Below, piece after piece: positions 23,288 through 28,564 of a DNA stretch of 28,564 nucleotides. The first letter of the stretch is position 1, and each line of letters opens with the position of its first letter. The position numbers and the translations under genes were made by a program. The notes under the pieces are model-generated. The model saw only the letters and a list, made by a program, of their open reading frames with translations. It searched no databases and was not told the DNA's origin. Where the stretch lies: assembly GCA_041650475.1 (NCBI GenBank), contig JBAZLD010000016.1, positions 1 through 28,564 of the forward strand. The letters are read 5' to 3'. This DNA comes from JAIPGX01 sp041650475 (GTDB lineage Bacteria; Babelota; Babeliae; Babelales; UASB340).

Positions 23288-23396
23288 ATAAAAAAATCCT
23301 AAAACAAATAATATAGATTTTCAAAATGCATTTTTGTTAAGTTGTAATTATAATAAATTTTTTTCTTAAATAAAACAAAGGGGGAGTTATAAAATT

Positions 23397-24158
23397 ATGA
23401 ATAAATTCAATAAATTTATAAAAATATTAATATTTTTTATATTTATAATAAAAAATTTAGGTGCTGCTGATAATAGAATTATTATTCGTTTAAATCCAGT
23501 TCCAGAACAAATAATAGACTCGGTACATGAAAAAATACTAAAAGATTTACAAGAACAAAAGCTTGCTTCTATGAAGCATAAAACACCTAGTCAGATAAGC
23601 CAAAAACCATTAAAAAACTTATTAAAAAATTTTTTGCCAGATTTATCCGGTTTTATAGCTATTTATAAGGGGTATATGGATTATTCAACAAAAAAAGGGT
23701 TCATATCTTTCCCACTGCGCCAAGCAAGTCCCAAATTATATTTAGCAATAACACCAAGAGTTGAACTAATAAAAATAAAGGGAAACACAATATCTCATCA
23801 AAAATATATGCAAAACACCCCCACTAAAATATACCTATTTGAAAAAAAACAAGATAAAAATAAACAATTTTTTTGGCAAGTAAATGAACAAAAATTGCCG
23901 AAAAATAACATAGTCAATTCATTAACGGTAGTTTTATTAACAAAACCTAAAAATTTATATGTTGTTCAAGGAGATTTTATGTCAAACAAAAGTGGACATT
24001 TAATTTTGCCTAATAACATATATATTTTAGACAATTTAAATAACAACAAAATATTACTTAATAGTTTAAACGCTAAACGTTATTTTGAAACAATAAAATA
24101 TAATGAAAAAAAGATACTTGAAAAAAATATTTATCAAAAAATGATTTCTAATTGGTAG
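23397..24158 (+). CDS. Exported protein of unknown function
   Basis: This 253-aa protein is not recognisable to me. It begins with a lysine-rich start and an Ile/Phe-rich hydrophobic segment (about 8-20) ending LGAAD, so a signal peptide cut near residue 24 is likely, giving a periplasmic or outer-membrane-associated product. The mature part has a helical coil (VHEKILKDLQEQKL, about 43-56) and then beta-rich stretches (YKGYMDYSTKKGFISFPLRQ, cited as YKGYMDY and GFISFPLRQ, near 90-108; VVLLTKPKNLYVVQGDF near 181-197; GHLILPNNIYILDN). An outer-membrane or chaperone-like fold is possible. GGGGGAG at 23380-23386 is an unusually strong ribosome-binding site ten bases before ATG 23397. A TATAAT at 23349-23354 may be its -10 box, which suggests good expression. 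Its last 11 bases overlap the convergent hldE gene. Confidence 0.65.
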   Translation: MNKFNKFIKILIFFIFIIKNLGAADNRIIIRLNPVPEQIIDSVHEKILKDLQEQKLASMKHKTPSQISQKPLKNLLKNFLPDLSGFIAIYKGYMDYSTKKGFISFPLRQASPKLYLAITPRVELIKIKGNTISHQKYMQNTPTKIYLFEKKQDKNKQFFWQVNEQKLPKNNIVNSLTVVLLTKPKNLYVVQGDFMSNKSGHLILPNNIYILDNLNNNKILLNSLNAKRYFETIKYNEKKILEKNIYQKMISNW

Positions 24159-25599
24159 TACATATTTTTTTTATTAAATTAGTTGTAGAAAAACCTTTTT
24201 GAAAATCTATTATTTCAATTTTACCACCATTTTTTATCATAAAATCATATCCTGCAACTTGTTCTTTTTTATAATCACCACCTTTTACAAGAATATCAGG
24301 CTTTAGGTACTCTATTAATTCTTTAGGTGTATCTTGATTAAAAATAACAACAAAATCAACCCCATTTAGAGCAGCAATAATCTTTGCACGTTCTTCAACG
24401 TTTTTAATTGGACGAGATTCTCCCTTAAATCTTTTTACAGACTCATCTGTGTTTATAGCAACGACAAGTATATCTCCCATTTTTTTTGCTTTATTTAAAA
24501 GATAAACATGCCCCGAATGTAAAAGATCAAAACATCCATTAGTAAAGACTATCCTTTTATTTTCCAATCTAAGCCAATCTAATTCTATTTTAAGTAATGC
24601 CCATTCAGTAAAAATTTTTTCGGTAAATTCTACATTTTTATCAATGAGTTCATCCAAACTAACAGCATAAGTTTTCAAATGAGAAACTGCTACGGCTGCT
24701 GCATGGTTTGCAAGTTTTAAACATTGTTTCATCGGCAATTTTACTGATAGACCTAATGCCAAAAATGCCAAAACCGTATCACCTGCTCCTGTTAAATCAA
24801 AAACCTCTTTTTTGCAGGCAGGAACAAAAAAATCTTCTTTTAAGGATATAAATTGAATACCCTTTTCCCCCATGGTTAAAATTAAACCATCAAGAGATAA
24901 TATTTGACATATTTTTTTACCATTATTAATGGTTGAATCTTTTTTATTTAAATCATAAAAATCTAATATTTGGTCAAATTCTTTGAAATTTGGTTTCAGA
25001 TAATTCACACCCTTATATTTATCAAAATTTGGTCCTTTTGGATCTAATAAAATTAGACAACTTCTCTCTTTCGCTTTAAAAATAATTTCTGATAAAATAT
25101 CTTCAGTAAGAACACCCTTGGCATAATCTGAAACTAGGACAATTGTGTTAGGTAAAATTAAATTATCAAGCTTACATATAATTTCATCAAATTCTGTTTT
25201 AGATAATTCTTTAGTATCTTCCGTATCAATTCTCAATAATTGCTGATTACCTGACATCAAGCGTTTTTTACACGTAGTAACTCTATTTTCACTTCTCACG
25301 AGACCATTACAAGAAATTCTATTTTTTTTTAAAATCGAAATTAATTTTTCAGCAGCCTTGTCCAAATTATTTACGACACCAATCAGATCAACAAAGCACC
25401 CTATCTGCTTACAATTCAATGCAACATTAGAAGCCCCTCCCAAACTCCATTCTCTTTTTTTTTCTTTTAATATAGGAACAGGAGCTTCTGGAGAGATTCT
25501 TAAAACATCTCCAAAAATATACTCATCCAACATGACATCACCAATTATTAAAATTCTTTTTTTATCTGCTGTTTTAATTTTATTTATTATATTTTTCAT
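24148..25599 (-). CDS. hldE: Bifunctional heptose-7-phosphate kinase / heptose-1-phosphate adenylyltransferase
   Basis: HldE phosphorylates D-glycero-D-manno-heptose 7-phosphate at C1 and later joins the 1-phosphate to AMP, giving ADP-heptose for LPS inner core. The 483-aa product carries both halves. The N-terminal PfkB/ribokinase domain (about 1-320) has GGASNVALN (54-62) and the catalytic signature DLTGAGDTVLAF (268-279). The C-terminal nucleotidyltransferase domain (about 345-480) has FTNGCFDLLHSGH (352-364, with H-x-G-H His361/His364) and VKGGDYKKEQVAGYD (438-452). Length matches E. coli HldE (477). It supports the two GT9 enzymes in the window. gmhA, gmhB and hldD are not present here. 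Its 3' end overlaps the convergent exported gene by 11 bp. Confidence 0.95.
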   Translation of the reverse strand: MKNIINKIKTADKKRILIIGDVMLDEYIFGDVLRISPEAPVPILKEKKREWSLGGASNVALNCKQIGCFVDLIGVVNNLDKAAEKLISILKKNRISCNGLVRSENRVTTCKKRLMSGNQQLLRIDTEDTKELSKTEFDEIICKLDNLILPNTIVLVSDYAKGVLTEDILSEIIFKAKERSCLILLDPKGPNFDKYKGVNYLKPNFKEFDQILDFYDLNKKDSTINNGKKICQILSLDGLILTMGEKGIQFISLKEDFFVPACKKEVFDLTGAGDTVLAFLALGLSVKLPMKQCLKLANHAAAVAVSHLKTYAVSLDELIDKNVEFTEKIFTEWALLKIELDWLRLENKRIVFTNGCFDLLHSGHVYLLNKAKKMGDILVVAINTDESVKRFKGESRPIKNVEERAKIIAALNGVDFVVIFNQDTPKELIEYLKPDILVKGGDYKKEQVAGYDFMIKNGGKIEIIDFQKGFSTTNLIKKICTTN

Positions 25600-25703
25600 A
25601 AAATTTGATCATCTATTTGTTCCGTTTTAATAAAAAATAATCAAGTTTTAAAGTTTGCATCTAATACAAAATGTGTCAACTATAAAAACACAGTTACATT
25701 AAC

Positions 25704-25733
25704 TTGCATAAAATAATAAACTTAAAATATAAT
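25704..25733 (+). promoter_or_regulatory. Promoter for the decarboxylase-superoxide dismutase operon
   Basis: TTGCAT (25704-25709), an 18-bp spacer and a perfect TATAAT (25728-25733) lie about 40 bp before the ATG at 25772, giving a short leader that includes the AGAGGGAG ribosome-binding site (25757-25764). The facing hldE gene starts at 25599, so this 172-bp gap holds two divergent promoters; a TTGACA on the minus strand (25674-25679) may belong to hldE. Confidence 0.5.
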
Positions 25734-25771
25734 TTATATATTTCTCAGTTTTGATAAGAGGGAGTTTAAAA

Positions 25772-26392
25772 ATGAAACTACAAGTATCTTTTGATATTGC
25801 AGATCTACAGAAAGCATTAAATATCGCTCAAAAAATTTATAGATATGTAGATATTTTGGAAGTTGGCACAATTTTAATTTATAAATATGGCGTATCTGCC
25901 ATACAAAGCTTTAAAGAACATTTTCCAGAAAAACCTATTTTTGCAGATGCAAAAATAGCAGATCGCCCCAATCTAGCAGTTCAAATTTTTGCACATGCTG
26001 GAGCAGATTATGTTTCTGTTTTAGCAGGAACAACAAACAGCATAATTAAACAAGCTACACAAGTTGCACACGATAATGGTATAAAAATAATATTAGATCT
26101 AATGGATTCAGTATCCCCAGGGCAATCTGCGATGGATGCAAAAACTTTAGATATAGATATAATCTCTTGTCACAAACCTGTTTCATTAAACCGATTAGAA
26201 GAATCCCTTACAGATTGGCAATATATAAAAGGCAATACTGATTTACCAATTTTTATAGCAGGAAATATCAATAAATCTAACATTTCAAAAATTTTAAAAT
26301 TAAAACCACAGGGAATAGTAATTGGATCTGCGATAGTGGAGGCTCAAGATCCAGAAGAAGAAATAAAATATTTTAAATCTCTTATAAAATAA
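25772..26392 (+). CDS. Hexulose-6-phosphate synthase-like decarboxylase (OMPDC superfamily)
   Basis: Proteins of this type are (beta/alpha)8 barrels that form or cleave 3-hexulose-6-phosphate (ribulose monophosphate pathway) or decarboxylate 3-keto-L-gulonate-6-phosphate. The 206-aa product begins MKLQVSFDIADLQKAL, close to known HPS sequences. It has the LEVGT strand (29-33) and the metal-binding D-x-K-x-x-D motif as DAKIAD (59-64), followed by HAGADYVSVLAG (74-85) and the phosphate-binding C-terminal GNINKSNI…GIVIGSAI region. I place the start at ATG 25772, seven bases after AGAGGGAG; a TTG 21 bases upstream is in frame but contains that site. The next gene, a superoxide dismutase, begins 12 bases after its stop, so the two are an operon. 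The isomerase partner (PHI) is not present, so the pathway role is inferred. Confidence 0.82.
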   Translation: MKLQVSFDIADLQKALNIAQKIYRYVDILEVGTILIYKYGVSAIQSFKEHFPEKPIFADAKIADRPNLAVQIFAHAGADYVSVLAGTTNSIIKQATQVAHDNGIKIILDLMDSVSPGQSAMDAKTLDIDIISCHKPVSLNRLEESLTDWQYIKGNTDLPIFIAGNINKSNISKILKLKPQGIVIGSAIVEAQDPEEEIKYFKSLIK

Positions 26393-26404
26393 TTAGGAAA
26401 AAAT

Positions 26405-27127
26405 ATGAAAAAATTTTTTTTAAAAACTTTAACTTTAAGTTTAATTTTATTATCTTTTTTAGGTTGTAGTAGTAATAAAAAAAATAATATAGAAAGCATA
26501 CCCATGAAAAATAAAAAATATATAGTTCAAGAAAATTTAAAACCATCAAATTTGTCAGGTATTTCTGATAATCAAATTAGTGATCATTGGAATCTTTATG
26601 TTGGATATGTAAATCAAGTAAATAAATTAAATGAAGAATTATCTGAATTAGCAGCAAATGGACAATTAAATTCTTTAATCTATTCAGATCGACGTAGGCA
26701 GTATGGTTTTGAATACAATGGCATGGTTTTACATGAATATTATTTTGGTAATTTAAAAAATAATGTTACTAAAAAAGAATCTGAAGAAATTTATTCAGCT
26801 ATCAAAAAAAATTGGGGATCATTTGATAATTGGGCACAAGACTTTATAAATACTGGAAAAACCAGAGGCATAGGCTGGGCAATACTTTATGCAGATCCTA
26901 CAACAAAAGACTTAATAAATTGTTTTATATCAGAACACCAAATTGGCAACATTGCAGGATTTATGCCAATTTTAGTAATGGATGTTTGGGAACACGCCTA
27001 TATGGTTGACCATAAAGCCGGTGGTCGAGGTGATTACATTAATGCTTTTTTAAATAATGTAGATTGGTCTGTTGTAGAAAAAAGATATAAAGATTTAATT
27101 GATTCAAAGATTACTAAAAGATTTTAA
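26405..27127 (+). CDS. Fe/Mn-type superoxide dismutase, predicted lipoprotein
   Basis: The enzyme disproportionates superoxide into oxygen and hydrogen peroxide. This 240-aa copy differs from normal cytoplasmic SODs by starting with a lipoprotein signal: MKKFFLKTLTLSLILLSFLG followed by Cys21, a lipobox LSFLGC. It should be lipidated and tethered to a membrane facing the periplasm or outside. A linker of about 30 residues leads to the SOD fold. Likely metal ligands are His61 (SDHWNLYVGYVN), His110 (MVLHEYYFGNL), Asp193 and His197 in DVWEHAYMVDHKAGGRGDYI, all in the canonical order. It shares a promoter with the decarboxylase (12-bp gap; AGGAAAA before the ATG). Metal choice, Fe or Mn, cannot be told. 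A role against host or environmental oxidants is plausible. Confidence 0.9.
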   Translation: MKKFFLKTLTLSLILLSFLGCSSNKKNNIESIPMKNKKYIVQENLKPSNLSGISDNQISDHWNLYVGYVNQVNKLNEELSELAANGQLNSLIYSDRRRQYGFEYNGMVLHEYYFGNLKNNVTKKESEEIYSAIKKNWGSFDNWAQDFINTGKTRGIGWAILYADPTTKDLINCFISEHQIGNIAGFMPILVMDVWEHAYMVDHKAGGRGDYINAFLNNVDWSVVEKRYKDLIDSKITKRF

Positions 27128-27147
27128 ATTAAAAAAAGATTACCCTT

Positions 27148-27573
27148 TTATTTAGTTAAAAGAGCTCTTTCAAATATGTTAATTAAATTTGGTAAAACAG
27201 ATTGATCGCTTTCAATTTCAAATTTCATAATAAATCGCTCAAAACTGTCTTCAATTTTCCCATATACAAGCATTTTTCCAAGTTTAATCATTTCTAATTT
27301 AATATATGAATCAGAGTTAATATCTTTCAATGTACAACTACCAACCAGCTTGTTATGCATTGTTGATAACGCTTTTATAAAACATGAAATGTCTGATTCA
27401 AATACGGAAAAATCTGCTCCTCCTGAGAATTTTTCAGATTTTATTGTTATATAAAAAGTAAAATAAGCATCACTATGTAACAATTCAATACGAAGAAATT
27501 TATTATCTGAATTTAATAAAATATTATTTTCCATAAACAATTCTATCATTAATAATTTTAGTTTTAATTTCAT
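27148..27573 (-). CDS. Small protein of uncertain family (WapI/DUF6228-like pattern)
   Basis: This 141-aa protein is not confidently assigned. After a lysine-rich N-terminus, the sequence has alternating beta segments (FYITIKSEKFSGG, about 40-52). A helix follows (SDISCFIKALSTMHNKL, about 60-76), then beta strands (SYIKLEMIKLGKMLVYGKI, cited as YIKLEMI and GKMLVYGKI) and a final FEIESDQSVLPNLINIFERAL segment (cited as FEIESDQSVL). By eye this order resembles small immunity proteins of the WapI/DUF6228 type, but I cannot confirm that. The start is unsure: ATG 27573 or ATG 27534 (MENN…), neither with a clear ribosome-binding site. It converges on the SOD gene with a 20-bp gap and lies 102 bp downstream of the ligase gene. 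No toxin gene is adjacent. Confidence 0.5.
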   Translation of the reverse strand: MKLKLKLLMIELFMENNILLNSDNKFLRIELLHSDAYFTFYITIKSEKFSGGADFSVFESDISCFIKALSTMHNKLVGSCTLKDINSDSYIKLEMIKLGKMLVYGKIEDSFERFIMKFEIESDQSVLPNLINIFERALLTK

Positions 27574-27675
27574 TAAATAAAAAAGTAATAATTAATCTTA
27601 TAACATATTAAAAATAAAATTAAAAATGGCAATTTTTGTTAAAAAATTAAGCCTAAATATCAAAATAAATAAAAT

Positions 27676-28563
27676 TTAGTCAAAAATATTTAAATTTTTA
27701 CTTTTAGCCTCATGCTTTTTATTTTTTTTATGCTTCTTATCTTTGAACTGCAATTCATAAAGCTCTTTTAATTCTTCAACTGAAGTTGCTTGTTCAGGAT
27801 TTTTATCTGTACGATATTCAATAAATCTTGGAAACCGCAAGGCCATTCCAGGTTTATCTTTTGTTTTACCTGCCGTATGCAATGGAGATAGAGTTATTTC
27901 ATCGGCTCGAACTATGCACATTATTTCTGGATTTGTCCAAACATATGGATAAAGTTCTTTTGAACATTTAACATTTTTGGGTTGAGATAAAATTTTAATT
28001 TGATCACATTTTTTCTTTAATTCTTTCCATTCACTATCACTCATTCCTGTTCCAATTTTTGCAACTGTATCAAAACAATCATTCTCTTTATCGTAAACGC
28101 CAACTAAAAATGCTCCTATTCCAAAACCTGCACGTTTGCCTGCTCCAGCATAATACCCTAAAATTACACAATCTATTGTATCTTTTAATTCACCTGTTTC
28201 TTGTCTTTTTAATTTGATCCAATTAAAATTTCTTTTACCTGCCTGATATATCGCATCGGGCTTTTTTACAACAACGCCTTCAAGCCCATCAGAAACATTT
28301 TGTTCAAAATATTCTTCTAATTGATTAGCATTTTCTATTTCTTGTTCACTTATTGCAATAATAGAAGGTTCTTCTTCCTTGGGTAAACTCTCAACTATTT
28401 TTAATAAAAAACTTCTTCTTTTTTCATGTCCTAAATTTAAAAGAGACTTATCATTTAAAAATAAAATATCAAATAAATATAGTTTTAAGGGAAAATCTTT
28501 TGCCATCTGTTCTATATCATATTTTCTTTTTCGTTTTACAGTTTCTTGAAATGGCAAAAAAGT
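27676..28563 (-). CDS. ATP-dependent DNA ligase, C-terminal part (cut by window edge)
   Basis: The open frame runs off the right edge, so only the last 295 residues are seen; the catalytic lysine motif (K-x-D-G) is outside. The visible part holds the PFQETVKRKRKYDI stretch, motif IIIa-like YLFDILF, motif IV EGVVVKKPD (about 95-103 of the visible part) and motif V NWIKLKR. An OB-fold follows with VILGYYAGAGKRAGFGIGAF (cited as GYYAGAGKRAGFG), PYVWTNPEIM, RADEITLSPLHTAG and ALRFPRFIEYRTDKNPEQATS. These match the Lig1/archaeal-type group rather than the LigD or T7 types. It seals nicks using ATP. The C-terminal end is a basic K/H-rich tail finishing KNLNIFD, which resembles a sliding-clamp motif. 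The TTG at 28557 is an internal leucine codon, not the start. Bacteria of this kind usually also keep NAD-dependent LigA. Confidence 0.9.
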   Translation of the reverse strand, partial: TFLPFQETVKRKRKYDIEQMAKDFPLKLYLFDILFLNDKSLLNLGHEKRRSFLLKIVESLPKEEEPSIIAISEQEIENANQLEEYFEQNVSDGLEGVVVKKPDAIYQAGKRNFNWIKLKRQETGELKDTIDCVILGYYAGAGKRAGFGIGAFLVGVYDKENDCFDTVAKIGTGMSDSEWKELKKKCDQIKILSQPKNVKCSKELYPYVWTNPEIMCIVRADEITLSPLHTAGKTKDKPGMALRFPRFIEYRTDKNPEQATSVEELKELYELQFKDKKHKKNKKHEAKSKNLNIFD

Positions 28564-28564
28564 C

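Noticed and set aside
28555..28557. Start codon of the DNA ligase at 28557
   Set aside because: The TTG is an internal leucine codon; the frame stays open to the window edge and the catalytic lysine motif must lie beyond it.
1..28564. CRISPR arrays, insertion sequences, prophage or defence islands
   Set aside because: I looked for spaced direct repeats, transposase or integrase motifs, phage genes and defence-gene clusters and found none.

Overview
The window is a strongly AT-rich stretch of bacterial chromosome, densely packed with conserved single-copy genes. There is no prophage, insertion sequence, CRISPR array or rRNA. Gene content indicates a diderm (Gram-negative) bacterium: a heptose kinase/adenylyltransferase (HldE), two family-9 heptosyltransferases, a TolC-like outer-membrane channel and a MacAB-like exporter. 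AT richness, poly-K/N/I proteins, a biotin scavenger (BioY), very short gaps and many taxon-restricted exported proteins suggest a reduced, host-associated lineage. My best guess is a member of Candidatus Dependentiae (TM6)/Babela-like bacteria, but this is inference from style and not from a marker search.

Layout. (1) 1-384: N-terminal part of argS, cut by the window edge. (2) 599-1075: small unknown gene. (3) 1109-5438, minus strand: gyrA-dprA-maf in a tight run. (4) 5586-7796: a GT4 glycosyltransferase convergent with, and overlapping, a GT9 glycosyltransferase. (5) 7810-11121, minus: ruvB-bioY-yebC-yicC, probably continuing into the GT9 gene; ruvB and bioY overlap. (6) 11196-13608, plus: tRNA-Lys(CTT), tRNA-Leu(TAG), a divergent trigger factor, then rpmH-rnpA-yidD with a terminator-like hairpin between rpmH and rnpA. 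(7) 13610-16408, minus: a large membrane-anchored M16 peptidase. (8) 16477-22643, plus: heptosyltransferase, TolC-like channel, an exported protein of unknown function, MacA-like adaptor, ABC ATPase and MacB-like permease, with overlaps that suggest one operon. (9) 22649-25599: rsmG (minus), an unknown exported protein (plus) and hldE (minus). (10) 25772-27127, plus: a hexulose-6-phosphate synthase-like decarboxylase and a lipoprotein form of Fe/Mn superoxide dismutase. (11) 27148-28563, minus: a small protein of uncertain family and the C-terminal part of an ATP-dependent DNA ligase, cut by the window edge.

The genes cover core information processing (ArgS, GyrA, RuvB, DprA, ligase, RsmG, tRNAs, trigger factor, L34, RnpA) and envelope construction (heptose activation, sugar transfer, tripartite export, surface proteolysis, oxidative defence). 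Every gap is under 300 bases.

The most interesting signals are structural. A GC-rich repeat of about 45 bp occurs twice, once between yicC and yebC and once in frame inside dprA in the linker before its C-terminal domain, resembling the in-frame palindromic elements known from Rickettsia. dprA also contains a perfect 17-bp inverted repeat. GyrA carries Ala and Gln at the two main quinolone-contact positions. RuvB and the DNA ligase both end in a short tail that resembles a sliding-clamp binding motif.
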